Below are positions 33,291 through 45,204 of a stretch of DNA of 64,000 nt, piece by piece. Every line of letters begins with the position of its first letter. Positions within the stretch are counted from its first letter, which is position 1. The translations under genes and the position numbers were made by a program. The DNA is taken from positions 91,878,707-91,942,706 of the forward strand of contig CP136067.1 of the NCBI GenBank assembly GCA_032622095.1. Direction: 5' to 3'. The DNA comes from Siphonodentalium dalli. Its lineage: Eukaryota; Mollusca; Scaphopoda; Gadilida; Siphonodentaliidae. Below the pieces are notes generated by a model. The model worked only from the letters and a program-made list of their open reading frames with translations, was not told where the DNA came from and did no database searches.

Positions 33291-33530
33291 AATTATACTC
33301 ATTATCGATTATAGCTATGGAATAAAACAATATAACCAGTCAATCTGGGACATTTGGCGTTTGGTACGTAGCCATGGGAACAGCATAATGCTCTCTATAT
33401 ATCGCTATATGGTATCATCCGAATGGTCTGTTCTAAAAATAGACAAATAAACGGTCCCAATACAATATTCGAAATAAAAATCATTATTAATTGATAGAAG
33501 CCTTTCCGGACAGGGGTCTTCTGTTACGTC
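33290..33530. repeat. N-family arm interrupted by E2
   Basis: Matches 41480-41720 closely (GGAATAAAACAATA, GGACATTTG-CGTTTG, TTCTAAAAATAGACAAATAAA, GATAGAAGCCTTTCCGGACA). The match breaks exactly where E2 begins (after GGGGTCTT at 33530), so the N copy was the target. Its continuation is not found after E2 or E3. Confidence 0.7.
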
Positions 33531-33859
33531 AGCTTTTGACGTAATTGACCACTTTTGAAGTAGGTCTCCACTTTTGAAGTAAAAAGCGCCAGCTTTTGAA
33601 GTACGGTACCTCACCACTTTTGTAATAAAATCACCAGCTTTTGTAGTAAATTATAAGTGAGGTCTCCGCTTTTGAAGTAAAAAACGCCAGCTTTTGTAGT
33701 AAAAAAAACCATGTCTCCACTTTTGTAATAACAAAATTACAGCTTTTGAAGTAAACTGACTCAAAGTCAACCCGATAATCCATAGTGGCTATCGCCAATA
33801 CGAGTGTGACTTGTGACTGAATATATTTAGTGAGTCCAGTTCCGTGGTTTGAATAACTT

Positions 33860-33992
33860 TCAGTCATACCAACACAAGAGAAATCACACAGTCAATCGCC
33901 CATACACGTGTGACGTGTACCAAAAGGCACTTAGTGAGTCCGGTTGCGTGACAAAAGAATCCACACCGGTAATCGACCATACGAGTGTGACA
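33860..33992 (+). pseudogene. E2 left arm finger relic, before R1
   Basis: Reads YQHKRNHTVNRPYTCDVYQK then ALSESG, a finger module with His-x3-His before it. The second Cys is Tyr. A nearby frameshift removes the following module. R1 copy C interrupts the array at about 33995. Confidence 0.6.
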
Positions 33993-33995
33993 TTG

Positions 33996-35605
33996 TTACG
34001 TGCGCTCGCGCAACAGTATGGCGATCAGACAGATTCGTAGGTTGGTGTCACCCTACTCCGTTTCATTCCATGACGTCACCAAAAACGACGTAAAACCTCG
34101 TGACGTTCTGACATTTTTACTGTGCCGCGTTTTTGCTATGTTTATTTTATGTGTTGTTTTCGATTATTTGTTTGTCGCCGATATCGCCCTTTGTCGGGAT
34201 TCCCTGTTTCTATATTTAAAACTGGCATGCTCGTAGATAGCCTCGATTTCGATTTTTTCTCCCAGGTCAAAATACGTCAGAGTTATGACAAAAATAGATC
34301 GACCTACATTTTCTCCATCAGAACTCTACATCAAAGAGTCAATAGACTCCTTCGGGACCTACATAAACTCCTTCATTTGGGTATTTTTACTTATAATTGG
34401 GAAGTTTTATAATTTTTGGTTCGTGCGAAGACCTCTTTTTATCGTGCGGGAAAAGAGAGACATTCAAAACGCGATTTCGTAATTCGACGCAAAAGGCTGA
34501 ATAGCCTAACCTTCAGCCGAGTTCCGGGTCAAATACGACGAATGACGTAACACAAAACAAAACGCATTTGTTGACACAAACACCGTTTGAATAAGTTTAT
34601 TATTACATAAAATGATCGTAATTGATTAACTATTAATTAATTATTGATATTTATTGTTGCATATTGGCTGCTATCAATATTTACACAAATGGTATTAATT
34701 ATTTCTTATAATTGCTCCTTTGGTCAACTTTGACTATCGGAAAATGAAAATGAAAATATGCCGCTGAAAAAAATGTAATCGATATTAAAGTCTCATCCTT
34801 TCGGCAACATGGATTTGGTTGTAATTACTTAAAATGATTAATATAGTAATTTGCCTTTTATCTGTGATATAATGAGAAATGGTAATTGTCTTTTTTTGCT
34901 AACATTAAAGGGGTACTGTACCCAAGATGTTGTTGTTGGTTTCCATAATCCCCGAGTCGGAGAATAAGGTAACAACTTTTCCATTTTTTGAAAGTCTGTT
35001 GAGTACGAAGTATTGTTACGGATGGCAAATTTACCGGAATGCAAAAATACAAATTGTCGTTGTCGAGTAATTTTTGTACAGTTTTCAACCAAATGAATCA
35101 AATAAACATTATATTATATGCTTAGCAGTCCCATATACTCATTTAAGTTAGTGTATGGTCACTAGTCAATGAGTGGCTTGGGTTTTCTCCCCGTATAAGC
35201 ATAATGTTTCAAACGATCGTGTGTGCAATTGTTTTATTAATCCAGTATCCCTCAATTATAATTTGATTACGTTTTGTACACGGAAATTCCAATTTTAAGA
35301 GACGCCATTTTATGGCTGGAGCCATAAAATAAATTTATATTAAATTATTAACTTTTAAATTATAAAATTTTAAGATAGCCTATTAACCTGAGCGTTTACA
35401 GAATACATCTTCGACTCAAATTACTTATATTTCTATATAGTATCGATAATAGATCGTTGTTATCACCGGGAATTTATTGAAAATGGCGTACAGTACCCCT
35501 TTAAATTAAATAAAATAAATTAAGTAAAATACAGTGAAATTATTTTTTAAATTATTGTTTATTACAATTTTGCGCACATTGGCATCTCTCTGAGTGCATT
35601 CTAGT
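33996..35605 (+). repeat. R1 repeat, copy C (inverted, interrupted)
   Basis: It runs in the opposite orientation to copies A and B, from TTACGTGCGCTCGCG to CTCTGAGTGCATTCTAGT. Frames of 78 codons (34000-34236) and 65 codons (34285-34482) correspond to those in copy B. E1 shows the uninterrupted arm (TGTGACGTGGTTTGAATAG at about 4907) where copy C lies here, so the insertion point is defined to within a few bases. A TTAA-type MITE splits the copy at 34909-35500. Confidence 0.75.
34909..35500. mobile_element. TTAA-flanked MITE (piggyBac-like) inside R1 copy C
   Basis: Inverted ends AGGGGTACTGTA and TACAGTACCCCT are flanked by TTAA (34905-34908 and 35501-35504). Removing the element restores the R1 sequence as seen in copies A and B, so the boundaries are certain. 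TTAA duplication is the mark of piggyBac-type transposition. Short frames inside are not credible genes. Confidence 0.85.
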
Positions 35606-35945
35606 TTGAATAGCTTTCAGTTAAACTATCACAAGACAAATACAAATCACACAGTCAATCGCCCATACACGTGTGACGTGTACCAGAAGGTATTTTGTGA
35701 GTCCGGTTCCCTGCCTAAGCATATGAGAACACACATAGGTGGTCAATCACACGAGTATGCAATGTTGTTCCCAGTCAGTCCGGCAACCTGACAATCCACA
35801 CTGATGAACGGCCTTACAGCTGCGACGTTTGTTAGAATAAGTTCGCATTGACCGTGAGTCTGACAATACATAAGAGAATCCACGCTGGTGACCGGATGTG
35901 TGTCTGAAGACGTTCTGTCAGTCCAGTAACATGGCAACATGTCTA
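35606..35945 (+). pseudogene. E2 left arm finger relics, after R1
   Basis: Plus-strand phrases: HTVNRPYTCDVYQKV, ESGSLPKHMRTHIGGQS, then ERPYSCDVC, LTVSLTIHKRIHAGDR. The last module has a normal CxxC, whereas the CDVY module lacks its second Cys. Stops separate the pieces. This is the longest relic and best shows that the arm came from a C2H2 array. Confidence 0.65.
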
Positions 35946-36879
35946 TTTCCTCAAAATTGGGTGACGTGACAAATGTATCAGTTCCAATGGAAAATATTTG
36001 GTCTATTTGTCCTCTTCTTTGGAAGAACAGTCTTATGTCAAACTTCCAACTCGCAATGTTCCTGGCGCCAAAATGTTCAGTCTCCTTTTTGTAATTTTAT
36101 AGTCGATTATCAATGATAAATAAGTCCATTTCTTAACGTGGTTCATTCTGATTGGCCAACTATGAAACAAAGGACCAAAGTCCAGATGTCGGGTGATTAA
36201 GAATGCCATACGACAAAACACCGATTCTGCATAATTTCACGAGTCATTGTCCCAGTTAGAATAATATTATCATGCACGTGCTATGGAATAATAAGTCATT
36301 CAATTTACAACTGAAATACAATCTCCTTTGGACACTTTAATAACGAGAGATAATGGTTCCTGGAATTACAGACTAAATTATTGAACATACTCACGGCTGT
36401 TATTATATGGGATAGTGTTATATCGTTCGAGAAATTATTTGTATTCGTATATTGTGTTGAATAAATTTTGAAAGGAGACTGAACCTTTTGGCACCACGAA
36501 CATTGAGACTTGAAAGTTTAACTTTCCCTGTATAGCGACATAATGCCATCGAATCCGTTATTTTATATACTCAATCATCAGAGGATATGTGAACCCAACG
36601 GTTTCCACACAACACATTACTGGCCCCCGTTTTTTTGTAGCTGGCCACGTTTGATGTAGTTCTAATACTTCGGTTATGTGACATAATTTCAATGATCAAA
36701 ATTTGTTGTTAATGTCGCCTTCAAGAGTCGAATCTAATAAACCAAACATTTTCTGTTGTCCCTAACGCGTCGGGTCACCTAATTTCGAGGGTATGCATAT
36801 GCAATTAATATCGCCTTCCAAAGTGAGGCCAAATATACCAACTATTTTCCTTTGGAACTAATACATCACCTAATTTCGA

Positions 36880-37330
36880 GAAAATATATATGTTGTGATG
36901 TTACTGGACGGACATAACGTCTTCAGTCTTGTCTGACTCAATGTCACATCGAACTTCTGACAAATGTCGCACTTGTAAGGGCATTCACCAGTGTGGGTTG
37001 TCAGACTGACTGTGAATAATCTTACATACTCGTATGATTGATCACCTATGTGTGTTCTCATATGCTTAGGCAAGGAAACGGACTCACTAAATGCCTTCTG
37101 GTACACGTCACACTCATATGGTCGATTACCGGTGTGGATTCTTTTGTCACGGAACCGGACTTACTAAATGCCTTTTGGTACACGTCACACGTGTATGGCG
37201 ATTGATTGACTGTGATTTCTCTTGTATGACTGAACGCTATTCAAACCACGTCACACTCGTATGGTCGATTACCGGTGTGGATTCTTTTGTCACGGAACTG
37301 GACTCACTAAATGTTTTCAGTCACAAGTCA
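36880..37330 (-). pseudogene. E2 right arm finger relics
   Basis: Minus-strand frame 37106-36870 reads YQKAFSESVSLPKHMRTHIG then GECPYKCDICQK and FDVTLSQT; further modules lie towards 37330. This is the inverse counterpart of the left arm. CDVYQKA occurs at about 37100 and 37175. Confidence 0.6.
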
Positions 37331-37749
37331 CACTCGTATGGGCGATAGCCCCTATGGATTATCGTGTTGACTTTGTCATGAAAATCGTCCAGCGCCCGTC
37401 AAAATGTATTGAGTCAGTTTACTTCAAAAGCTGTAATTATGTTATTACAAAAGTGGAGACATGGTTTTTTTTACATCAAAAGCTGGCGTTTTTACTTCAA
37501 AAGCTGGCGTTTTTTACTTCAAAAGCGGAGACCTCAATTTACTACAAATAAAAGCTGGCGATTTTATTACAAAAGTGGTGAGGAACTTCAAAAGCTGGCG
37601 TTTTTTACTTCAAAAGTGGAGACCTACTTCAAAAGTGGTCATTACTTCAAAGGCTGGCGTAACACCAGACTCATGCGGCTAAATAGATCAATTATATATA
37701 ATGTATATATCATATCAGACAAGTTCGTGCATGTAAATGTAACTTGATA

Positions 37750-38824
37750 GAAAATAACAATTGAAGTAATCTGACTCAATCAATGTTTACGGGCGCTGGA
37801 CGATTTTCATGAAAAAGCAACCCGATAATCCATATCGGCTATCGACCATACGCGTGTGACTTGTGGCCAAAGGAATTTAGTGATTCCGGCTCCCTTACAA
37901 AATAATCCACATCGGTAATCGACCATACAATTGTGACGGGTGTCGAATAGCTTTCAGCCATCCCAGCACAAGAGATTCAACACAGTCAATCGCCCATACG
38001 AGTGCGACGTGTACCAGGAGGCATCTAGTGAGTCCGATTCCCAAACTAAGCATAAGAGAACACACATAAAGCAACCAATCAAACGAGTATGTAAATGTAA
38101 AATAGTTCCCAGTCAGTCCGGCAATCTGACAATCCACACCGGTGAACGCCCTATGTATAATATGCTATCATGAATGCAATGTTTGACGATATGTGTCAAC
38201 ATGAAATACAAAGATAAAATCATTTGAAATCTCACAGCCTCACCAGATTGAATTGTCATGTTACCGGACTGACTGGGAACAATCTTACATACCCGTATGA
38301 TTGGTCACCTATGTGTGTTATCTTATGCTAGGCGGGGAACCTGACTCACTAGATGCCTCCTGGTACACGTCACACTCGTATGGGCGATCGACTGGGTGGA
38401 TTATCTTGTGTGTTGGTTTAACTGAAAGCTATTCGACACACTCTTGTGGTCTATTACCGGTGTGGATTATTTTGTCAGGGAACCGGAATAACTAAATTCC
38501 TTCGGCCACATGTCACACTCGTATGGGCGATAGCCGCTATGGATTATCGGGTTGCTTTGTCATAAAAATCGTCCAACGACCATTAACATTGATTGCGTCG
38601 GTTTACTTCAAAAGCTGTAATTTTGTTATTACGAAAGTGGAGACATGGTTTTTTTTTACAACAAAAGCTAGATATTTTTATTACAAAAGCGGAGACCTGA
38701 CTTTACTACAACAGGTGGCGATTTTATTACACAAGTGGTGAGGTACTTCAAATGCTGCCGTTTTTTTCTTCAAAAGTGGAGACCTACTTCAAAAGTGGTC
38801 AGTTACTTCAAAAGCTGGCGTAAC
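37750..38824. mobile_element. E3: short member of the finger-armed family
   Basis: The left arm starts inside the family (GGGCGCTGGACGATTTTCAT, 37791) and lacks the outer array; finger relics run on plus at 37920-38150 (NRPYECDVYQEA, TIHTGERP). The right arm (38260-38824) has relics on minus and ends with the ACTTCAAAAG array and GCTGGCGTAAC. The loop is only about 100 bp. It lies directly after E2, so the pair may come from an unequal exchange or a second insertion. Confidence 0.6.
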
Positions 38825-39159
38825 ATTTAGTTATTACGATACCACGTATGATATGTAGTCCACATTCTGTTGTCTTGTATTATCGTGTTAACGTGAAAGT
38901 ATCAGATTGGCATCTTTCACCCAAAATTACACATACAAATCATTATAAATCGTGCTTCAGTGTGGATAATGTTAAGTGTTACATGTAATATCAGCAAGGC
39001 GACCTCGTGGGGCTGGTACCGTCCCACACATATGTCTGATTGAAAGATATATTCTGATTTCATAGAACCTGTCCTGTATTTAACCGTACCATATATTTAA
39101 CATGTCAGGCAGGCATTGACACACGAATTGTTATTAAAGATGGATTATATCTTTAATTA
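38825..39159. other. no gene seen
   Basis: Spacer between E3 and the next element. Its last 25 bases (ATTAAAGATGGATTATATC) match the N-family start. Confidence 0.4.
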
Positions 39160-40375
39160 GGGCGCGTACACATGAAGCTGCAAGAAAATATCTGCAAGAA
39201 AATATCAGATAAAATTGCATACTGATATTTTCTTGCTGCAAAGATTACGCCAGTGAGAATGCGGCGGTTTAGACGGCGTTGATTGAGCTCAATCAGAACA
39301 GTATTAGTCATTCTGGTTCAAGTGAATTGCGTCCGGTAAATATCCTATAGTCCATTTTGGCAATTCATAACTTTGTGAAATTTCCAACTGATGACATGTA
39401 TTACCGAAGTCGGGTGGGATTAGCCACCCACCGACCTGTAGCAACGTTGCTGATCTAAGCATAAATACCTTCTGCATAATGAGAAAGTGGTCACGTTATT
39501 TGGAAATGTTATAATTTCATAGTGCATGCATATGTGGGGTGACAAGTGTTATGGTTTTGTGGCAACTCGGATGACCCCACCCCATTGAGACCCCATATGA
39601 AGTTTTCAGGATATTGTTGCTTGGTTCATGGGGCTGTGGTGTATAATACGTTACCGAACTTACATGGGTACATGTGGAGAAACGAGACCCCCGCCAACTA
39701 TGGTCAAAGTTTTCACCGGTTGGAAACAATATTAGTTGGAAATTTCATACCAACAATGGTTTGAAATTGTTCTTGTAGTCTGATTTTTCAACCATTAATG
39801 TATGTGGAAATAGTGGTTTTAGACCAACATTTGTATTTCTTCCTACTTTGGTCAAAATATTGGTTTGGAATTTCTTCTAGGCCCCTCCCTCCCCGGTGTC
39901 GAGTCAAAATTCAAGGCATGTGAGGTGTCAGATGGGAAATTCAAAGAGGTGTGCAAATTAAATTATGTGATCTTGGGTCTTTGGCCCGGTTCAAGAGGGG
40001 GGTGTAGTTGGAAATCCATGGACATCCTCCGTCAACGGAAACCCTCAAAAGATATATGTCCACACACATATCCATATAATAGCTCAGCGATTATGTCAAA
40101 CAATCAAAAATGGAATTACGAAGTCAATTGTTGAAACAGGCGATAATATTGATGGATCATAACTCGAGTGCATGAACGGTTACCAGCGTGTCCTTTATAG
40201 AGATTAGTTAACGGATACTGATGGCCACCAATCAAGGTGAACACATATCACCAACTGGCGATAAAATATCAGCGCGCTGTCTTCGTCGGATATTTCCGGT
40301 ATTATATATTTCATTGGTCAAGTAAGTCACATGGGGCATACCTGATATTTTCTTGCCCGTCATGTGTACGCGCCC
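39160..40375. mobile_element. 1.2 kb TIR element (GGGCGCGTACACATGA)
   Basis: The ends GGGCGCGTACACATGA and TCATGTGTACGCGCCC are perfect inverted repeats; CAAGAAAATATC/GATATTTTCTTG extends the pairing further in. TA lies on both sides, suggesting a TA target duplication. The interior has no transposase frame; repeated words such as TTGGTTTGAAATT and TTGGTCAAA occur at 39700-39870. Confidence 0.7.
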
Positions 40376-40399
40376 TAAATAACAAAATTTAAATAATTG

Positions 40400-41750
40400 C
40401 GTGGGTATAAAATAATCAATATGAACTGAAGACCCATGTCCGGAAAGGCTTCTATCAATTAATATTGATTTTATTTCAAATTTTTATTGGGACCGTTTAT
40501 TTGTCTATTTTTAGAACAGACCATTCGGGTGATACCATATAGCGAAAGAGAGCATTAGGATGTTCCTATGGCTACCTAACGAACGTCAAATGTCCCAGAT
40601 TGATTGGCTGTATTGTTTTATTCCATATATATAAGCGATAATGAGTATAATTAACATTTATTTGTGACAAAATTACACAATAAAATGTCTGGTCTCTGAT
40701 TAACTGTAACCACTATTGTTCGTTATCTAAACAACCACACCTTTTTAGACCAGAAAATACTTGAAATAAAATGAATATTAATCGATACAAGCATTTACGG
40801 ACAGGAGTCTTCGATTCAGATCTAATATTTTATATCCCGGTAACTATATAATACATGTTTACAAAGAGATAATCCACCTTTAACTATCAAGTTACATTTA
40901 CACGTTGCAAGAGATAAATGAACCGATTCTGGTGGGCACAATCATAACGTGCGTCGAGTGACTTCCGCAATATAATACGTTACACATCACTTGTTCGTAT
41001 GGAAAATGAAGCTGGCTAATGCACGGTCAAGCATAATTGTTTATGTATAGAGGGTGTTGAGTGAGAGTTTCTGATAGACAATATATAGAATACAAGCATG
41101 GTGACATTCGATATGCTTGATAATTATGTACACTCCCAAAAGGATTTTCTTGCTTTGAGAAAAATTAAACTTAATATAAGAAATATTTTCGTGGGAGTGA
41201 CATAAGTACAAATTTCCTGATGATTTTTGAGTTTTTCCTATTCAAGAAAAACATCTTAGTTAAAGGTGGATTATCTCTTTGTAAACATATACTATATAGT
41301 TACCGGGGTATCAAATATTAGATCTGAGTCGAAGACTCCTGTCCGGAAATGCTTCTATCGATTGATATTGATTTTATTTCGAATATTTTCTGGTCTAAAA
41401 AGGTGTGGTTGTTTAGCTAACGAACAATAGTAGTTACTGTTCACAGAGACCAGAAATTTTATTGCCTAATTTTGTCACAAATAAACGTTAATTATACCCA
41501 TTATCGCTTATAACTATGGAATAAAACAATACAACCAATCAATGTGGGACATTTGACGTTCGATACGTAGCCATAGGAACAGCCTATTGCTCTCTTTCGC
41601 TATATGGTATCACCCGAATGGTCTGTTCTAAAAATAGACAAATAAACGGGCCCAATAAAATATTCGAATTAAAATCAATATTAATTGATAGAAGCCTTTC
41701 CGGACAGGGGTCTTCAGTTCATATTGATTATTTTATACCCAGCAACTATA
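40400..41750. repeat. N1: long hairpin repeat
   Basis: Arms 40405-40910 and 41260-41745 are inverted copies; markers are GAACAGACCATTCGGGTGAT against ATCACCCGAATGGTCTGTTC, and AGAGATAATCCACCTTTAAC against GTTAAAGGTGGATTATCTCT. The spacer of about 350 bp has no gene. Related pieces lie at 18720, 20270 and 33290. Confidence 0.75.
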
Positions 41751-41786
41751 TTGGAAAACCTGTATTCTATGAAGATCTTATTCCAA

Positions 41787-41930
41787 TAGAGGACCTCATG
41801 AAGGCAGAGCGTGCAGGAAATAGAGGACCTCATAAAGGCAGAGCGTGTAAGAAATAGAGGACCTCATAAAGGTGGAGCATGTAGGAAATAGAGGACATCA
41901 TAAAGGCGGAGCTAGCAAGAAACAGAGGAT
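41787..41930. repeat. 36-bp minisatellite, four units
   Basis: Units of AGAGGACCTCATAAAGGCAG then AGCGTG-AGGAAAT follow one another four times with a few changes. A plus-strand frame through them ends ERAGNRGPHKGRACKK and is a product of the repeat. Confidence 0.8.
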
Positions 41931-42123
41931 TCACTAAATGGAGACCTGATGAGAAATTTAACAAGTTTGTTTACAAGTTTTAATAGTAAATGCTTTATCT
42001 CTCATTTAACACTTGACTGAAAAATATGCTATATCCATCCCATTTATTATAATTTCTACATAATATTATTCTTATATTTACAAAACATTAAAATATTTAC
42101 ACAACAGTTTAAGCAAACCAATT

Positions 42124-43421
42124 ATAGGAGGCCGTTTCACATTTATTAATAATTGGACTTAAGCGCAATTCAACTGTACTTAAGTGCAATTGTAAGTGCA
42201 ATTACTTACATCTCTACCAAATTATGCTTAACCTCAATTGAATAACACTTAAGCGCAATAGCCATAACTAGTTTTCATCAGCTCTCAAAGATCGTGAGGT
42301 TCATAATCAGGTTTGGCCTGCAGACTATCCAATAAGAACAAGAGCAACGCCAAGCATGGGCCAACGTCCCCAACTGTATGATGAATATTAGCTATATTTA
42401 GAGAGAAAATGAAGTAATAGTGGGGCATTTCTCTCAGTTTAACCCTGGGTCATAACTCTGGAAAAGGGCCATAATCTGCACTATGAAGGACGGACAGACA
42501 GATGAAGGTTTCCACTATATACCCCTACCCCCCGAATCTGCAAATTCACAAATTTCCAAGTCAAACAAGGGCCGTAACTCTGGTAATAATTAATGGACGA
42601 AAACCGTAGTATGTGGGTATCCTTTCCACAAACCTTTGCAGCTGTGGTATCACCATGCCAAAGGACACTGAAATCCAATAATTAGCTCCCGAGTTACACG
42701 CCAAAATGTTATTTCGGACACAAAATTCACAAATATTCAAGTCATACAAGGGCCATAACTCTAGTAAAAATTAATGGACGAAACCTGTAGTACATGTATG
42801 TGGATATCCTTTCCCCCAACCTGTGCCGTCACCATGCCAAATGACAACGAAATCCAATAAAGACATCCACAGCATGTTTGTTACGGACGTGGTTGACACG
42901 TTTTACACTAAGTCCAGCAAAGGGCCATAACCATGGAAAAAAAGTGCGGACACAATCTGCACTATGTGGAGATCCATTCTACAATGCTGGTCTACTGGCA
43001 TACCAAAGGACATCCAAATTGTCAATCAATACTTGAGCTGTGTTACGAAATGTTTGTTATGGATGAAAGGAAGGATGGCTAGACTGATGGATGGAAAGAT
43101 GGCTAGACAGACGGACAGACAGACAGAGAAGGTCTCTATATATACCCCCAAATTCTCCATCGGAAGGTCGGTGGCATAATAAAGGGGATTTTGTTTATGG
43201 TGATCAATAACTGTACTTAAGTGCAATTGAAATTACAGTGTTTTTAATTAAGCTTAAGCACAGTTGCTGCCCACATAATGTTAAATCAATTGTGCTTAAG
43301 CACAAATGAATTACATATGTGTAAAACTAATTGTGCTTATAAAGCGCAATTAATTTTAATTAAGCGAAATTAATTATGATTAAAGTCCAATTATTTAATA
43401 AATGTGTAAACGACCTCCCAT
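42124..43421. mobile_element. F4: F-family termini with a different interior
   Basis: Ends ATAGGAGGCCGTTTCAC and GTGTAAACGACCTCCCAT, each followed by weaker CTTAAGC palindromes (42160-42265 and 43205-43385). The flanks AACCAATT (42116-42123) and AACGAATG (43422-43429) may be a decayed 8-bp duplication. The interior contains two or three diverged units with AGGGCCATAACTC and AATTAATGGACGAAA, and a (GACAGACG)-rich strip at 43100. No transposase. Confidence 0.65.
42430..42960. repeat. tandem AGGGCCATAACTC repeat inside F4
   Basis: Units of roughly 170 bp contain CAAGGGCCATAACTC-GGTA, AATTAATGGACGAAA and GGATATCCTTTCC, at about 42560 and 42745, with partial units at 42440 and 42915. Such repeats are, in my general knowledge, widespread in bivalves. 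Confidence 0.6.
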
Positions 43422-43540
43422 AACGAATGAATAACAATGAAGAGAACCCCCCATGACCAATGAATAACAATGATGAGAGTTGACAAACAACAACAGACAT
43501 CTGTGAGAATGCAATTCTGTAACATGTTTTTTGCTACATA

Positions 43541-44367
43541 CAGTAATGCCCTAAATAATCAACTCCTTAACCACAGCAGAATTATGGTTAATTTTTCTGG
43601 ATTTAGTCAGAAATATGGCTTGTTGCCACTCATCGGCAGGGTCCGCGCTGGACCGAACTTTACTTTTGCCAAATTATTTGCCAAATGAAAATATTTTTTG
43701 CCAAATTCTTTTTGAATTTGCCAAATGTTATCCCCGATAGTATCATTTTCTGCAACATTAATTGGATGTTATGTTTTGACACTCGCGGTTTGATCGACGT
43801 TCGATATCGACAGGAAAGCAGTTCGTTAATAATTATACTCGCATCTCTATTATGGTTTATCATACAACAATAAACAAATCACCGAACATTAAAATGGTAG
43901 AAGGGTTGCTTCATCAGAAGGGCACACCACAAGAGGATTAGCTATGCAAACACCATCATCACACTAAATACGGATAATCCTTCCACACAATCGATATTAA
44001 TGCTATCAGACTAACTGCATCTTAACGGAGGTGTTAACTTTTCCGAAACCATGTAAAACACCACTAATATAATTCTATTGTAGTCTCCTAAAATTAATGG
44101 TATTGGTTGACCAATATTTTTCAACTTTATTGAGGAATTAATAAGTGACTTGCCAAAACCTTTGCCAAATGAATTTTTTTTTTGCCAAATGTGAGTTATT
44201 GTTGCCATTGGCAAATTTGGCAACTGGCAGCGCGAACCCTGTTCATCGGAAAGCTCTCACTGAGAGCTTTCCGTTGAATGGCAACAAGCCATATCTCCAA
44301 CTAAATCCTGAAAAATTATCCATAATTCTGCTGTGGTTAAGGAGTTGATTATATAGGGGAATTACTA
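43541..44367. mobile_element. M4: MITE split by a hAT-like insertion
   Basis: The left half (43541-43636) and right half (44242-44367) are the M-family palindrome; TA lies next to the left end, and the right end is slightly decayed (AATTACTA). The halves are separated by the 605-bp element described next. Confidence 0.75.
43637..44241. mobile_element. hAT-like MITE inserted in M4
   Basis: Ends CAGGGTCCGCGCTG and CAGCGCGAACCCTG are inverted repeats. The flanks CTCATCGG (43629-43636) and TTCATCGG (44242-44249) are an 8-bp target duplication with one mismatch, and intact M copies show the empty site. The word TTTGCCAAAT recurs about ten times near both ends. No transposase frame is present. Confidence 0.8.
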
Positions 44368-44826
44368 TATAGCCTGTGACTTAGTTAAACAACAACTCCA
44401 TTAATATTGTCACCAACGTTCCACTGGAGTGGGCCCTTCTATAAATAACTGCAATGGATATGTGATTCCGAGGACGAATCATTAAAATATAGTTAAAGGT
44501 TCACGTGTGTTCTGAAACTGTCAACGGTGTCGTAAATAAAAAATAATACCCAAATATAAATAAAACAGCGGGCAAACAGCGAAAGCAAATACGTTCATGC
44601 AAGGCAAATGCATCACTTGGTGGCAGGTCAATAAGCGAAACGGAGATCACAGTTCACATCCATGCACATCTTGATTGACTAAAGGACATTTCACTACTAC
44701 AATTTTGTTGATGTATGGTAATTTGGTTGCACGATTGCCAATGTGAAGGAGGTTATTCATTCGCATAAAGAATTTTCCAAATTTTATGTAAACAATTGCA
44801 CAAGTTAGTATATACACGAGTTAGTA

Positions 44827-45039
44827 CAGTAATGCTCTAAGTAATCGACTCCTTAACCACAGCAGAATTATGGGTAACTTTTCAGGATTTAGTCGGAAAT
44901 ATGGCTTGTTGCCATTCATCGGAAAGCTCTCCCCGAGAGCTTTCCGATGAATGGCAACAAGCCATATTTCCGACTAAATCCTGAAAAGTTACCCATAATT
45001 CTGCTGTGGTTAAGGAGTCGATTATTTAGGGCATTACTG
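44827..45039. mobile_element. M5: palindromic Tc1/mariner-like MITE
   Basis: A full copy with CAGTAATGCTC and GGGCATTACTG ends, TA on both sides, and nearly perfectly pairing arms turning at AAGCTCTCCCCGAGAGCTT. High arm identity suggests a recent copy or gene conversion between the arms. Confidence 0.85.
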
Positions 45040-45108
45040 TATATACACAAGTTAGTATATACATGAAGGTTTTTGTAGACATGAGTGATGAAGCTATATT
45101 TGGTTTAA

Positions 45109-45166
45109 CCCTTCCATGATTGGAGCTTCCAGAAATTTTGTGCAGGAGGCTCCAGTCATGGAAGGG
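45109..45166. mobile_element. 58-bp TTAA-flanked mini-hairpin
   Basis: CCCTTCCATGATTGGAGC and its inverse are separated by only about 20 bases and flanked by TTAA (45105-45108 and 45167-45170). It is an internally deleted member of the CCCTTTCAT family. Confidence 0.75.
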
Positions 45167-45204
45167 TTAACAATGAAGCATAAACGGCAAGCCTTGAAAT
45201 AGCG

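Larger units (their letters stand above)
33531..37664. mobile_element. E2: second foldback-like element with C2H2-derived arms
   Basis: The left end CTGTTACGTCAGCTTTTGAC and right end CAAAGGCTGGCGTAACA are the same termini as in E1, each with an array of ACTTCAAAAG-type units (33536-33755 and 37430-37663). The arms hold finger relics on plus (33860-33990, 35600-35940) and minus (36880-37330). The inner block 36436-36880 is shared with E1. R1 copy C sits in the left arm. Without that insertion the element is about 2.5 kb, like E1 without its R1 copies. Confidence 0.7.

Noticed and set aside
37461-37682. Plus-strand frame with repeated SKAGVF and FKSGD phrases
   Set aside because: It reads through the ACTTCAAAAG terminal array of E2; the protein repeat only mirrors the DNA period.
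41618-41857. 79-codon plus frame ending in RGPHKGRACKK
   Set aside because: It runs from an N-family arm into a minisatellite; composition follows the repeat.
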